NCBI GenBank assembly: GCA_963833115.1
Contig: CAWHWS010000002.1
Span: 1,116,001-1,180,000 of the forward strand
Direction of reading: 5' to 3'
DNA length: 64,000 nucleotides
Origin: Hasllibacter sp963833115
GTDB taxonomy: Bacteria > Pseudomonadota > Alphaproteobacteria > Rhodobacterales > Rhodobacteraceae
Shown here: positions 1 through 8,265 of the stretch, one piece after another
How the letters are laid out: every line of letters starts with the position of its first letter
How positions within the stretch are numbered: position 1 is the first letter of the stretch
Notes under the pieces: model-generated
Told to the model about the DNA's origin: nothing
Seen by the model: the letters and a program-made list of their open reading frames with translations, nothing else
Database searches by the model: none
Position numbers and translations under genes: made by a program

Positions 1-297
1 GGTCACGGTGGAGAGGCGCGGCCCCTCGCCGGTGACGAACCAGAGGTCGAGGCCGAGCGCCTGCGGGACGAGCAGGATGTCGGCGAAGAGGATCGCCGCG
101 TCGAACCCGTAGCGGCGGATCGGCTGGAGCGTGACCTCCGCGGCGAGCTCGGGGTCGTAGCACAGCGACAGGAAGTCGCCGGCCTGGGCCCGCGTGGCCT
201 TGTACTCGGGCAGGTAGCGTCCGGCCTGGCGCATCATCCAGATCGGCGGCGTGGGCAGGGTCTCGCCGGCGAGGGCGCGCAGGATCGTCTTTGTCAT
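1..297 (-). CDS. hemE: Uroporphyrinogen decarboxylase, N-terminal part (cut by window edge)
   Basis: These are the first 99 codons of HemE; the rest lies beyond the left edge. HemE is a cytoplasmic enzyme that removes four carboxyl groups from uroporphyrinogen III to give coproporphyrinogen III in tetrapyrrole synthesis. The frame opens at the CAT complement 295-297. It shows the family's N-terminal signature at residues 18-32 (PIWMMRQAGRYLPEY), which carries substrate-binding arginines. The FADIL stretch follows with Asp73, the position of the conserved aspartate that coordinates the pyrrole nitrogens. It is transcribed away from hemC, with 126 bp between the two starts, so both heme genes share a regulatory region. 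The identification is secure. Confidence 0.95.
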   Translation of the reverse strand, partial: MTKTILRALAGETLPTPPIWMMRQAGRYLPEYKATRAQAGDFLSLCYDPELAAEVTLQPIRRYGFDAAILFADILLVPQALGLDLWFVTGEGPRLSTVT

Positions 298-387
298 GGC
301 GCGCTTGGTAGGGGCGGCGCGGGGGCGTGTCGAGGCGGGCTCGCCCGCGCCGCGTCCGTCCGCCCGGCTGGTGGTCCCCGACCGCTG

Positions 388-416
388 TTGCCCCGTCTCC
401 CGGCGCCGCATATTCC
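388..416 (+). promoter_or_regulatory. Candidate hemC promoter, possibly giving a leaderless transcript
   Basis: A TTGCCC box (388-393) and a TATTCC box (411-416) are separated by 17 bp. The ATG of hemC begins at 424, about where transcription would start for this -10 box, and no Shine-Dalgarno sequence is visible before it. This suggests, but does not prove, a leaderless hemC mRNA. The boxes are imperfect matches to the sigma-70 consensus. Confidence 0.3.
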
Positions 417-423
417 CGCGCCC

Positions 424-1365
424 ATGGACAAGCCCTCCCCCTCCGCGCCGCTCCGGATCGGCACCCGCGGCTCCCCCCTCGCGCTCGCGCAGGCGCACGA
501 GACGCGCCGCCGCCTGATGGCCGCGTGGGATCTGCCGGAGGCCGCGTTCGAGGTGGTGGTGATCAAGACCACCGGCGACCGCGTGCTCGACCGGCCGCTC
601 AAGGAGATCGGCGGCAAGGGCCTCTTCACCCGCGAGATCGAGGACGACCTCCTCTCGGGGGCGATCGACCTCGCGGTGCACTCGATGAAGGACATGCCGA
701 CGCTGCAGCCCGGCGGGCTGGTGATCGACTGCCACCTGCCGCGCGAGGACGTGCGCGACGCGTTCGTGACGCTCGGGGAGGGGGGGCTGGCCGACCTGCC
801 GGCCGGGACGGTGGTGGGCACGTCCTCTCTGCGCCGGCGCGCGCAGCTCATGGCGCGGCGGCCCGACCTGGAGGTGGTCGAGTTCCGGGGCAACGTGCAG
901 ACGCGGATGAGGAAGCTCGAGGAGGGGGTCGCGGCGGCGACGTTCCTCGCGATGGCCGGGCTGCGCCGGCTGGGGATGGAGGCGGTCGCGCGCGCGCCCG
1001 TGCCGGTGGAGGAGATGCTCCCGGCCGTCGCGCAGGGCGCCATCGGGATCGAGCGGCGGGTGGAGGACGCGCGGGTGGCGGCGCTCCTGGAGCCGATCGC
1101 GGACGGGCCGACCGGGCTGCGGCTGGCGGCCGAGCGGGCGTTCCTCGCGGCGCTGGACGGGTCGTGCGAGACGCCGATCGCGGGGCTCGCGGTGCTGGAG
1201 GGCGGCGCCCTGCGCCTGCGCGGCGAGGTGCTGCGCCCCGACGGCTCGGACCTCCACGAGGGGGCGGAGGACGGCGCGGCCGAGGACGGGCCCGAGATGG
1301 GCCGCGCCCTGGGCGCGCGGCTGCTGGCGACGGCGGGGCCGGGCTTCTTCGACTGGCGCGCCTGA
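424..1365 (+). CDS. hemC: Hydroxymethylbilane synthase (porphobilinogen deaminase)
   Basis: HemC joins four porphobilinogen units into hydroxymethylbilane in the cytoplasm, two steps before HemE. The 313-residue protein has the usual length. It begins MDKPSPSAPLRIGTRGSPLALAQ, with the conserved N-terminal RIGTRGSPLALAQA block. Further motifs are VHSMKDMPT, GTSSLRRRAQL and FRGNVQTRMRKL. The loop DGSCETPIAG carries Cys248, which holds the dipyrromethane cofactor. I chose the ATG at 424 because the family motif starts directly after it; an upstream in-frame TTG at 388 would add a non-conserved proline-rich leader. It is divergent from hemE. A copy of the dispersed 3'-end element begins 9 bp after the stop codon. 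Confidence 0.95.
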   Translation: MDKPSPSAPLRIGTRGSPLALAQAHETRRRLMAAWDLPEAAFEVVVIKTTGDRVLDRPLKEIGGKGLFTREIEDDLLSGAIDLAVHSMKDMPTLQPGGLVIDCHLPREDVRDAFVTLGEGGLADLPAGTVVGTSSLRRRAQLMARRPDLEVVEFRGNVQTRMRKLEEGVAAATFLAMAGLRRLGMEAVARAPVPVEEMLPAVAQGAIGIERRVEDARVAALLEPIADGPTGLRLAAERAFLAALDGSCETPIAGLAVLEGGALRLRGEVLRPDGSDLHEGAEDGAAEDGPEMGRALGARLLATAGPGFFDWRA

Positions 1366-1373
1366 GGCCGGAG

Positions 1374-1442
1374 GGCTCCCGCCCGCCCTCGGCGCCTGGC
1401 GGCGCCTCGGCCGGTCGGGCCGAGCCGGGGGATGCCCCCCGG
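1374..1442 (+). repeat. Dispersed 3'-end element, copy A (after hemC)
   Basis: Copy A of a dispersed structured element. Block 1, GGCTCCCGCCCGCCCTC, covers 1374-1390. A hairpin follows at 1391-1406 (stem GGCGCC, loop TGGC). A diverged GGTCGGGCCGAGC block resembles the GGTTGGGCCGGGC of other copies. A second hairpin, with CCGGGGG and its complement around an ATG loop, ends near 1442. The copy lies in the same orientation as hemC, 9 bp beyond the stop. The remaining bases up to the tRNA (to about 1504) hold no gene that I can see. Confidence 0.6.
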
Positions 1443-1504
1443 ACCCCCACCCCGGGCGGTGGAGGGCGCGGCGCAGGTCACGCGGAATCGATGGTTGCCG
1501 GCGG

Positions 1505-1578
1505 TAGCGTGGGGCGGACTTGAACCGCCGACCCCAGCATTATGAGTGCTGTGCTCTAACCAGCTGAGCTACCACGCC
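1505..1578 (-). tRNA. tRNA-Met (anticodon CAT), elongator type
   Basis: Read on the minus strand, a 74-nt cloverleaf can be drawn. The 7-bp acceptor stem pairs GGCGTGG with CCACGCT, so its first pair is G-U, and the discriminator is A. The D arm contains AGCTGGTTA. The anticodon stem CAGCA/TGCTG encloses the loop CTCATAA with anticodon CAT. The variable loop is GGGTC, and the T arm GGCGG/CCGCC encloses TTCAAGT. The paired first position and the anticodon arm resemble elongator rather than initiator tRNA-Met, because the initiator's three G-C pairs and mismatched 1-72 pair are absent. The 3' CCA is not encoded. No integrase lies nearby. Confidence 0.95.
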
Positions 1579-1802
1579 GCCGTGCGCGGGCAGGTAGACG
1601 AGCGCCCGCGACGCGTCAAGCGGCCGGGGTGGCGGCGCGGCGGGCGCGGGCATGCCGCCAAGGGCGGGACGGCGCGTCGTCGGGAGATCGTCCGGTCGAG
1701 CCGGACGATGACGGTGGCCGAGGGGGGGGGGATGACCGGGACCGGGTCCGGGGGTGGAGGGCGGCGCGCAGGGGGTGCCCGATCCCGGCCTGCGAGCGCC
1801 AT

Positions 1803-1895
1803 GCCAGCGCAGCGGCCGCCCGATGCCGGCGGAGCCGGCGAGGGCCCGGCCCAACGGGCCGAGGCGCCGGCAGGCGCCGAGGGCGGGCGGGAGCC
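1803..1895 (-). repeat. Dispersed 3'-end element, copy B (after the transaldolase gene)
   Basis: This is the most complete copy with copies C and E. On the minus strand the order is block 1 (complement of 1877-1895), a hairpin with stem GGCGCC and loop TGCC (1863-1878), the GTTGGGCCGGGC block (1844-1855), a second hairpin with stem GCCGGC and loop TCC (1825-1839), and the terminal block GCCGCTGCGCTGGC (1803-1816). It lies 58 bp beyond the transaldolase stop and in the same orientation. The rest of the 374-bp gap between the tRNA and that gene (1579-1952) holds nothing else that I recognise. Confidence 0.65.
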
Positions 1896-1952
1896 GCCCC
1901 CCCCAGGAGCGCCCCGCGGACCGGAGCGCCGATGGCGAGCCGGCCGCGCCGG

Positions 1953-2606
1953 TCAGCCGATCTTCTGGCCGGTCTTCTTCCAGTCGGCCATGAAGGTCTC
2001 GATCCCCTTGTCGGTCAGGGGGTGGCTCGCCATCTGCTTGATCACGCCCGGGGGCGCGGTCATCACGTCGGCGCCGGCCAGCGCGGATTCCGACGCGTGG
2101 TTCGCGGTGCGGATCGAGGCCGCGAGGATCTGGGTCTCGAACGCGTAATTGTCGTAGACGGTGCGGATGTCCCGGATCAGCTCCATCCCGTCGAGGTTGA
2201 GGTCGTCGAGGCGGCCGATGAAGGGCGAGACGAACGTCGCGCCCGCCTTGGCCGCGAGCAGCGCCTGGTTCACCGAGAAGCACAGCGTCACGTTGACCAT
2301 GCGCCCCTCGCCGGTCAGCACCTTGCACGCCTTCAGCCCGGCCCAGGTCAGGGGCACCTTCACCGCGATGTTCTCCGCGATCTTCGCGAGGTGGCGGCCC
2401 TCCTCGATCATCGCCTCCGCCTCGAGGGCGACGACCTCGGCCGAGACGGGGCCGGGGGTGATCGAGCAGATCTCGCGCGTGACCTCGGTGATGTCGCGCC
2501 CCGACTTTAGGATCAGCGAGGGGTTCGTGGTCACCCCGTCCACCATGCCGAGGTCGGCCAGCTCGCGGATCGCGTCCACGTCGGCGGTGTCGACGAAGAA
2601 TTTCAT
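1953..2606 (-). CDS. tal: Transaldolase, small TalC/FSA type
   Basis: The 217-residue protein belongs to the short (about 210-220 residues) transaldolase / fructose-6-phosphate aldolase family of class I TIM-barrel aldolases. It would transfer a dihydroxyacetone unit between sugar phosphates in the pentose phosphate pathway. The start MKFFVDTADVDAIREL, the block GVTTNPSLI and the Schiff-base lysine K83 in AVKVPLT are all present, as are FVSPFIGRLDD and the C-terminal GADVMTAPP. An AAAGGA ribosome site precedes the ATG. Sequence alone does not separate true transaldolase from fructose-6-phosphate aldolase, but the alphaproteobacterial members are usually annotated as transaldolase. Its start is close to that of priA on the opposite strand. 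Confidence 0.92.
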   Translation of the reverse strand: MKFFVDTADVDAIRELADLGMVDGVTTNPSLILKSGRDITEVTREICSITPGPVSAEVVALEAEAMIEEGRHLAKIAENIAVKVPLTWAGLKACKVLTGEGRMVNVTLCFSVNQALLAAKAGATFVSPFIGRLDDLNLDGMELIRDIRTVYDNYAFETQILAASIRTANHASESALAGADVMTAPPGVIKQMASHPLTDKGIETFMADWKKTGQKIG

Positions 2607-2678
2607 CTCGGGTCCTTTCGGCGGCGGGGGTCGGGCGCGACCTACACGCTCCGGGGCGATGCCGGAAGGGCGGGCCGC

Positions 2679-4919
2679 GTGACCGGCGCGCTCCTGCCCG
2701 GGCTGGCCGAGGCGGTCCCGGAGCGCGCGGCGGACGGGCGCTTCGCCGAGGGCGCGCTGGTCGCGGTGCAGACGGTGCAGCCGCTGGGCCGGCCGCTCGA
2801 CTACCGCGCGCCGGAGGGGGGCTGCGCGGAGGGGGACTTCGTGGAGGTGCCGCTCGGGCCGCGCCGCGTGCCCGGCGTGGTCTGGGGGCCGGGAGCGGGG
2901 GATTTCGACTACGCGCGGGTGCGGCCCGTGGGCCGCGTGCTGGACGTGCCGCCGATGGCGCCCGCGATGCGGACGTTCCTGACGCGGGCGGGGGCCTACA
3001 CGCTCACGCCGATGGAGGCGATGCTGCGCCTCGCGACCCGCGCGCCGGGGCTGGGCGATCCGCCCTCGATGCGCACGGTGATCACCGCCGGCGGGCCGGA
3101 GCCCGCGCGCATGACCGAGGCGCGCACCCGCGTGATGGACGCGGTCGAGGGGATGGACGGCCAGCCCGTCACGCAGCGCGAGCTGGCGGACGCCGCCGGC
3201 GTCGGCGCCGCCGTCATCAAGGGGCTGGTCAAGGCCGGCACCCTCATCGAGACGGCGACGCCGCGCGACGTGCCCTACGCCTCGCTCGACCCGGGCCTGC
3301 CCGGCAAGCCCCTGACCGAGGCGCAGGCGGCGGCGGCGGCGCGCCTGCGGGAGGTCCAGAGGGCGGGGGGCTACGCGGCCGCGCTCCTCAAGGGCGTGAC
3401 CGGCTCCGGCAAGACCGAGGTCTATCTCGAGGCCGTGGCCGAGTGCCTGGCGGCCGGGCGGCAGGCTCTGGTGCTGCTGCCGGAGATCGCCCTGACGGCG
3501 GAGTTCGTGGCCCGGGTCGAGGCGCGCTTCGGGGCGGCGCCGGCCGAATGGCATTCCGGCGTGACCATGACCGAGCGCCGCCGCTGCTGGCGCATGGCCG
3601 CGACCGGCGGCGCGCGCATGGTGGTGGGGGCGCGCTCGGCGCTGTTCCTGCCCTTCGCCGCGCTCGGCCTGATCGTCGTCGACGAGGAGCACGACCAGTC
3701 CTACAAGCAGGAGGACGGGGTCCTCTACAACGCGCGGGACATGGCGGTGCTGCGCGCCTCGGTCGAGGGGGCGCAGGTGGTGCTCGCCTCGGCCACCCCG
3801 TCGCTTGAGAGCTGGGCCAACGCCGAGGCGGGGCGCTACGAGCGCCTGACCCTGGACGCGCGCTACGGCCGCGCCGAGCTGCCCCGGATGCGGGCGGTGG
3901 ACCTGCGCCTCGACAAGCCGCCGCGCGGGCGGTGGATCGCGCCGACGCTGCGCGCCGCGGTCGAGGGGCGGCTGGCGCGGGGGGAGCAGTCGCTCCTCTT
4001 CATCAACCGCCGCGGCTACGCGCCGGTGCAGGTGTGCCGCGCCTGCGGGCACCAGATCGGGTGCGAGCACTGCGACGCGCGGATGGTCGAGCACCGCTTC
4101 CGCAAGCGCCTGATGTGCCATCAATGCGGCGCCGAGCGCCCGATGCCCGAGGCGTGCCCCTCCTGCGCGGCGGAAGGCACGATGCAGGCGGTCGGCCCCG
4201 GCGTGGAGCGGCTGGCCGAGGAGGCGCGCGAGACCTTCCCCGAGGCGCGGCTGGCCGTGCTGTCCTCGGACCTCTTCGGCAGCGCGCGGGCGCTCAAGGA
4301 GGAGATACGCGCCATCGCCGAGGGCGCCGCCGACATCGTGATCGGCACGCAGCTTGTGGCCAAGGGGCACAACTTCCCCGCGCTGACGCTGGTGGGGGTG
4401 ATCGACGCGGACCTCGGCCTCTTCGGCTCGGACCTGCGCGCCGCCGAGCGCACTTTCCAGCTCATGCGCCAGGTGGCCGGCCGCGCCGGGCGGACGGGGG
4501 CGGAGGGCCTCGCCCTCCTGCAGACGCACCAGCCGGAGCATCCGGTGATCCGCGCGATCCTGTCGGGCGACGAGGAGGGGTTCTGGCGCGCCGAGGCGGC
4601 CGAGCGGCGCCTGGTCGGCGCGCCGCCCTACGGGCGCATGGCGGGCATCGTGATCAGCTCCGAGGACATGGCCGAGGCGTTCGCGCTCGGCGAGGCGATG
4701 GCGGCGGGGGACGCGCCGCTGCGCGAGGTCGGCGCGGAGCTCTACGGCCCTGCGCCCGCGCCGATCGCGCGCATCCGCGGCCGCCACCGGGTGCGCCTCC
4801 TGGCCAAGGCGCCCAAGGACGCGCCGCTCCAGGCCGCGCTGGCGCGATGGGCGGGCGGCTTCGACTGGCCCGCCTCCCTGCGCGTGAGCATCGACATCGA
4901 CCCGCAGAGCTTCCTCTAG
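2679..4919 (+). CDS. priA: Primosomal protein N' (replication restart helicase PriA)
   Basis: PriA is a superfamily 2 3'-5' DNA helicase that recognises stalled forks and D-loops and reloads the replisome. The 746 residues match the usual size. The N-terminal DNA-binding region is followed by Walker A GVTGSGKTE at 239-247, the DEEH box at 335-338, SATPSLES, and the paired zinc-binding cysteine motifs in the region CRACGHQIGCEHC to CHQCG and CPSC. The C-terminal helicase motifs GTQLVAKGHNFP and QVAGRAGR are intact. The GTG start at 2679 has a GGAAGG site about 10 bp upstream. It is divergent from the transaldolase gene. No partner primosome genes lie nearby, which is normal. Confidence 0.96.
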   Translation: MTGALLPGLAEAVPERAADGRFAEGALVAVQTVQPLGRPLDYRAPEGGCAEGDFVEVPLGPRRVPGVVWGPGAGDFDYARVRPVGRVLDVPPMAPAMRTFLTRAGAYTLTPMEAMLRLATRAPGLGDPPSMRTVITAGGPEPARMTEARTRVMDAVEGMDGQPVTQRELADAAGVGAAVIKGLVKAGTLIETATPRDVPYASLDPGLPGKPLTEAQAAAAARLREVQRAGGYAAALLKGVTGSGKTEVYLEAVAECLAAGRQALVLLPEIALTAEFVARVEARFGAAPAEWHSGVTMTERRRCWRMAATGGARMVVGARSALFLPFAALGLIVVDEEHDQSYKQEDGVLYNARDMAVLRASVEGAQVVLASATPSLESWANAEAGRYERLTLDARYGRAELPRMRAVDLRLDKPPRGRWIAPTLRAAVEGRLARGEQSLLFINRRGYAPVQVCRACGHQIGCEHCDARMVEHRFRKRLMCHQCGAERPMPEACPSCAAEGTMQAVGPGVERLAEEARETFPEARLAVLSSDLFGSARALKEEIRAIAEGAADIVIGTQLVAKGHNFPALTLVGVIDADLGLFGSDLRAAERTFQLMRQVAGRAGRTGAEGLALLQTHQPEHPVIRAILSGDEEGFWRAEAAERRLVGAPPYGRMAGIVISSEDMAEAFALGEAMAAGDAPLREVGAELYGPAPAPIARIRGRHRVRLLAKAPKDAPLQAALARWAGGFDWPASLRVSIDIDPQSFL

Positions 4920-4976
4920 GGGGAACCGGCGGGGCGGCGCGGGGTTCGGCCGGGCACGCAGCCCGGAGATGCCGAT

Positions 4977-5213
4977 ATGACCGCACCGACCTTCACGCTC
5001 CATCAGGCCCTGCGCGCCCGCGCCGCGATCCGCGAGGAGCTCGGCATGGGCGCGGAGAGCTTCGGCGCCGAGGAGTTCGTGCAGATGACCGGCGAGGAGA
5101 TCGAGGCGATGCGCGCCGCGGGCCGCAGCGACGAGGACATCGCCGCGTTCGTCACCCAGGCGTCCGGGGTCGAGGTCTCGGCGGCGGACCTGTCCTCGCC
5201 CACGGGGCGCTGA
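4977..5213 (+). CDS. Small conserved-looking protein of unknown function
   Basis: This 78-residue acidic protein is not recognised. It begins MTAPTFTLHQALRARAAIRE and is predicted mostly helical, with many Glu and Ala residues, no signal peptide and no membrane segment. The stretch EFVQMTGEEIEAMRAAGRSDEDIAAFV looks like a short helix-turn-helix-sized repeat of amphipathic helices, but I do not assign a fold. A GGAG site lies just before the ATG. It sits 57 bp after priA and 41 bp before the MFS gene in the same direction and could be cotranscribed with priA. Codon use matches the neighbours, which supports its being a real gene. Confidence 0.6.
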   Translation: MTAPTFTLHQALRARAAIREELGMGAESFGAEEFVQMTGEEIEAMRAAGRSDEDIAAFVTQASGVEVSAADLSSPTGR

Positions 5214-5254
5214 ACGCGCTCGCCCCCGGGGGCGCGGCGCGCTAGGCCCCGGGG

Positions 5255-6484
5255 ATGTCCAGCTTCCCCCTCTCTCGCGCTTCGGAGCTGCCGGTCTGGC
5301 GCCGGCCGGTCACGCTCCTCTTCGTGATGGCGGCGGCGATGCCGATCGCGTTCTCGACCTGGTCGGCGCTCCTGAACAACTTCGTGATCGAGGTGGCGGG
5401 CTTCGACGGCGCCGATATCGGCCTCCTGCACGCGATCCGCGAGGTGCCGGGCTTCCTCGCGATCGGGGTGATCGCGATCATCGTCTTCGTGCACGAGCAG
5501 GTGCTGGCGCTGGTCTCGCTCGTCCTCCTGGGCGTGGCGACGGCGCTCACGGCGCAGTTCCCCGAGATGGCCGGCATCCTGACGATCACGATGCTGTCCT
5601 CGATCGGGTTCCACTACTACGAGACGGTCAACCAGTCGCTGCAGCTCCAATGGCTGACGCGCGCGGAGGCGCCGCGGGTGCTGGGCCTCATCATGGCGGC
5701 GGGGAGCGGCGCGACGCTCGTCGCCTATGGCGTGATCGTCCTGACCTGGGAGCGGCTCGGCCTGAGCTTCTCGCATGTCTACTGGGCGTCCGGCGGGGTG
5801 ACGGCGGCGCTGGCGCTGGCGGCGTTCGCGGTCTTCCCCCGGTTCGAGGCGCCGACCCCGCAGGTCAAGCGCCTGATCCTGAGGCGGCGGTACTGGCTCT
5901 ACTACGCGCTGGAGTTCCTGGCCGGCGCGCGGCGGCAGATCTTCGTCATCTTCGCCGGGTTCATGATGGTCGAGCGCTTCGGCCTCGAGGTGCACCAAGT
6001 GACGTCGCTGTTCCTCGTCACGCTGGTGGTGAACATGATCGCGGCGCCCCTGATGGGCCGGGCGGTCGAGCGCTTCGGCGAGCAGCGCGCCCTGATCTTC
6101 GAATACGGGGGGCTGTTCGCGATCTTCGGGGCCTATGGCGGCATCTACTGGGCGGGGTGGGGCGTCGTGGTGGCGAGCCTGCTCTACGTCCTCAACCACA
6201 TCTTCTTCGCCCTGCGGCTGGCGCTGAAGACGTATTTCCAGAAGATCGCGGACCCGGCCGACATCGCGCCGACGGCGGCGGTCGCGTTCACGATCAACCA
6301 CATCGCGGCGGTCGGCCTGCCGGTTCCGCTGGGCCTTATGTGGGTCGTCTCGCCGGGGACGGTCTTCGCCGTGGCGGCGGGGATCGCGGCGGGCTCGCTC
6401 CTGCTCGCGGCCCTGATCCCGCGCCATCCGGGGCCGGGGCACGAGACGCGGCTGAACCCGTTCCTGGCGCAGCCGGCGGAATAG
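5255..6484 (+). CDS. Major facilitator superfamily permease
   Basis: This 409-residue inner-membrane protein has about 12 hydrophobic segments separated by short charged loops, the usual MFS layout. The first helix begins near residue 20 (VTLLFVMAAAMPIAFSTW). The centre has a longer cytoplasmic loop near residues 195-210 (TPQVKRLILRRRYW). Substrate is unknown; I see no signature that ties it to sugar, drug or amino-acid transport. The ATG at 5255 has no strong ribosome site, so the start is less certain. It stands between the small ORF and msrA in the same direction. Confidence 0.85.
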   Translation: MSSFPLSRASELPVWRRPVTLLFVMAAAMPIAFSTWSALLNNFVIEVAGFDGADIGLLHAIREVPGFLAIGVIAIIVFVHEQVLALVSLVLLGVATALTAQFPEMAGILTITMLSSIGFHYYETVNQSLQLQWLTRAEAPRVLGLIMAAGSGATLVAYGVIVLTWERLGLSFSHVYWASGGVTAALALAAFAVFPRFEAPTPQVKRLILRRRYWLYYALEFLAGARRQIFVIFAGFMMVERFGLEVHQVTSLFLVTLVVNMIAAPLMGRAVERFGEQRALIFEYGGLFAIFGAYGGIYWAGWGVVVASLLYVLNHIFFALRLALKTYFQKIADPADIAPTAAVAFTINHIAAVGLPVPLGLMWVVSPGTVFAVAAGIAAGSLLLAALIPRHPGPGHETRLNPFLAQPAE

Positions 6485-6557
6485 CGCGCGGCGCGGCCCC
6501 TCGTCGGACCCGGCGGCGCGCCCCATATGGACGGGGACCAGACGCCGGAGGCACCCC

Positions 6558-7205
6558 ATGTTCTCGTTCCTGACCAAGCCCAAGGAGATCCCGTCCGCGG
6601 CCGACGCCCTGCCCGGCCGGGACGCGCCCATCCCCACCGCCGAGACGCATTTCGTGCTGGGCACGGCCCTGGACCACGTGCCCGAGGGCGCCGAGGTCGC
6701 GGTGTTCGGCATGGGCTGCTTCTGGGGCGTGGAGCGGATGTTCTGGAAGCTGGACGGCGTGATCTCGACCTCGGTCGGCTATGCCGGCGGACCGACGCCG
6801 AACCCGACCTATGAGGAGGTCTGCTCCGGCCGGACCGGGCATAACGAGGTCGTGCGCGTGGTCTACGACCCCAAGCGGATCGGCTACGAGGACCTCCTGC
6901 GCACCTTCTGGGAGGGGCACGACCCGACCCAGGGCATGCGCCAGGGCAACGACCGCGGGACGCAGTACCGAAGCGGCATCTACGTGGCGGACGAGGCGCA
7001 GCGCGCGGCCGCCGAGCGGACCATGGCCGCGTTCCAGCCGCGCCTGTCCAAGGCGGGCTACGGGGCGATCACGACGGAGATCGTGGACGCGCCGGCCTAT
7101 TATTTCGCCGAAGGCTACCATCAGCAGTACCTCGCCAAGAACCCGGCCGGCTATTGCGGCATCGGAGGCACCGGCGTGACCTGCCCCATCGGCACCGCCG
7201 CCTGA
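6558..7205 (+). CDS. msrA: Peptide-methionine (S)-S-oxide reductase
   Basis: MsrA reduces the S-epimer of methionine sulfoxide in proteins and free methionine, using thioredoxin as electron donor. The 215-residue protein has the catalytic motif GMGCFWG with Cys54, followed by VGYAGG, SGRTGHNEVV and the GHDPT / GNDRGTQYRS blocks. A C-terminal cysteine in GVTCPIGTAA and one in GYCGIGG could act as resolving cysteines. An N-terminal extension of about 45 residues precedes the core, which is common in this group. A GGAG ribosome site lies before the ATG. The stop codon is inside a 16-bp tandem duplication. Confidence 0.95.
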   Translation: MFSFLTKPKEIPSAADALPGRDAPIPTAETHFVLGTALDHVPEGAEVAVFGMGCFWGVERMFWKLDGVISTSVGYAGGPTPNPTYEEVCSGRTGHNEVVRVVYDPKRIGYEDLLRTFWEGHDPTQGMRQGNDRGTQYRSGIYVADEAQRAAAERTMAAFQPRLSKAGYGAITTEIVDAPAYYFAEGYHQQYLAKNPAGYCGIGGTGVTCPIGTAA

Positions 7206-7231
7206 GGGAGGGGGCGCCTGAGGGAGGGGGC
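7200..7231 (+). repeat. 16-bp tandem duplication spanning the msrA stop codon
   Basis: The unit GCCTGAGGGAGGGGGC occurs twice without a gap (7200-7215 and 7216-7231). The first copy contains the msrA stop codon, so the TGA is duplicated downstream. It is followed by GC-rich self-complementary sequence up to prmA, which may act as a terminator but lacks a T tract. Confidence 0.8.
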
Positions 7232-7347
7232 GCCGGCTGCGGGACCCTGCCGGGCCCCTCGCCGGCGCCCGCGGAGGGCTGCGCCCCCCGCCGCCCGGCC
7301 CGGCGGGGGGCGCTTGCCACGGCGGGCCGGGCGGGGCAGGGCGAGGC

Positions 7348-8244
7348 ATGACCGAGACCACCCCCGCCACCTGGACCGTCCTCGCGACCCTGCCCGAGCG
7401 CGCGCGCGCCGAGGCGCTGGCCGCCGCGCTCGAGCGCACGGACCCCGCGCCGGACGGCATCGGCGTCTTCGAGATGGAGGACGGCTCGGGGCTCTGGGAG
7501 GTCGGCGCCTATTTCGCGCGCAGCCCCGACGCCGCGGCCCTGATGATCCTGGAGGCCGCGTTCGGCGCCGATCTGGTGGTCTCGGAGCTGCCGCCGACGG
7601 ATTGGGTCGCCAAGGTCCGGCGCGAGCTGGTCCCGGTCGAGGCGGGGCGATTCTACGTCCACGGGAGCCATGACGCCGAGGCGGCGGCCGGCGCGCGCGC
7701 GCAGGGGCGCGAGACGCTCCTGATCGAGGCGGCGATGGCGTTCGGCACCGGTCATCACGGCACCACGCTCGGGTGCCTCGAGGCGCTCGACGGGCTGCTG
7801 TCGGCCGGCGCCGCGCCGCGCTCGGTGCTCGACCTCGGCTGCGGGACGGCGGTGCTGGCGATGGCGGCGGCGCGCACCTCGCCGGGGGCCCGCGTGCTGG
7901 CGACCGACATCGACCCCGTCGCGGTGGATGTCGCGCGCGCGAACCTGACGGCGAACGGGATGGACGGGGGCATCGAGTGCGCCGTCGCCGACGGGACGGA
8001 CGCCCCGGCGATCCGGGACGGCGCGCCATGGGACCTGATCTTCGCCAACATCCTGAAGGGGCCGCTCATCGCCATGGCGCCGGGGATCGCTCGGATCGCG
8101 GCGCCGGGCGGGACGGTGATCCTCTCGGGCCTGCTGCACGAGCAGGCCCGAGAGGTCGCGGCGGCCTACGAGGCGGAGGGCCTGCGCCCGGCCGCCAGGG
8201 CCGAGCACGGGGACTGGACGGTCCTGACCTTCACCCGCGGCTGA
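7348..8244 (+). CDS. prmA: Ribosomal protein L11 methyltransferase
   Basis: PrmA is a cytoplasmic SAM-dependent enzyme that trimethylates ribosomal protein L11. The 298-residue protein has the substrate-recognition domain in roughly the first 110 residues and then the class I methyltransferase fold. Diagnostic motifs are AFGTGHHGTT, the SAM-binding loop VLDLGCGTAVLA, TDIDPVAVDVARAN and the FANILKGPL block. The last resembles the N-P/A-L-L catalytic region of the family. The ATG at 7348 follows a GGCGAGG ribosome-like site. Its 3' end faces the DUF1127 gene on the other strand, 21 bp away. Confidence 0.93.
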   Translation: MTETTPATWTVLATLPERARAEALAAALERTDPAPDGIGVFEMEDGSGLWEVGAYFARSPDAAALMILEAAFGADLVVSELPPTDWVAKVRRELVPVEAGRFYVHGSHDAEAAAGARAQGRETLLIEAAMAFGTGHHGTTLGCLEALDGLLSAGAAPRSVLDLGCGTAVLAMAAARTSPGARVLATDIDPVAVDVARANLTANGMDGGIECAVADGTDAPAIRDGAPWDLIFANILKGPLIAMAPGIARIAAPGGTVILSGLLHEQAREVAAAYEAEGLRPAARAEHGDWTVLTFTRG

Positions 8245-8265
8245 GCCGCTGGGCGGCGGGAGCGG

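Noticed and set aside
388..423. hemC start at TTG 388
   Set aside because: It would add 12 non-conserved proline-rich residues and overlap the candidate promoter. The family motif begins directly after ATG 424.
1505..1578. tRNA-Met as an attachment site for an integrated element
   Set aside because: No integrase, no duplicated tRNA 3' end and no change of gene content is seen on either side.
1953..5003. A 1016-codon open frame on the minus strand through priA
   Set aside because: Only its last part is the transaldolase. The rest is antisense to priA, rich in Arg/His/Pro, and is a typical by-product of very GC-rich coding DNA. Similar long frames oppose polA (33575-37066), ftsH and the dehydrogenases.
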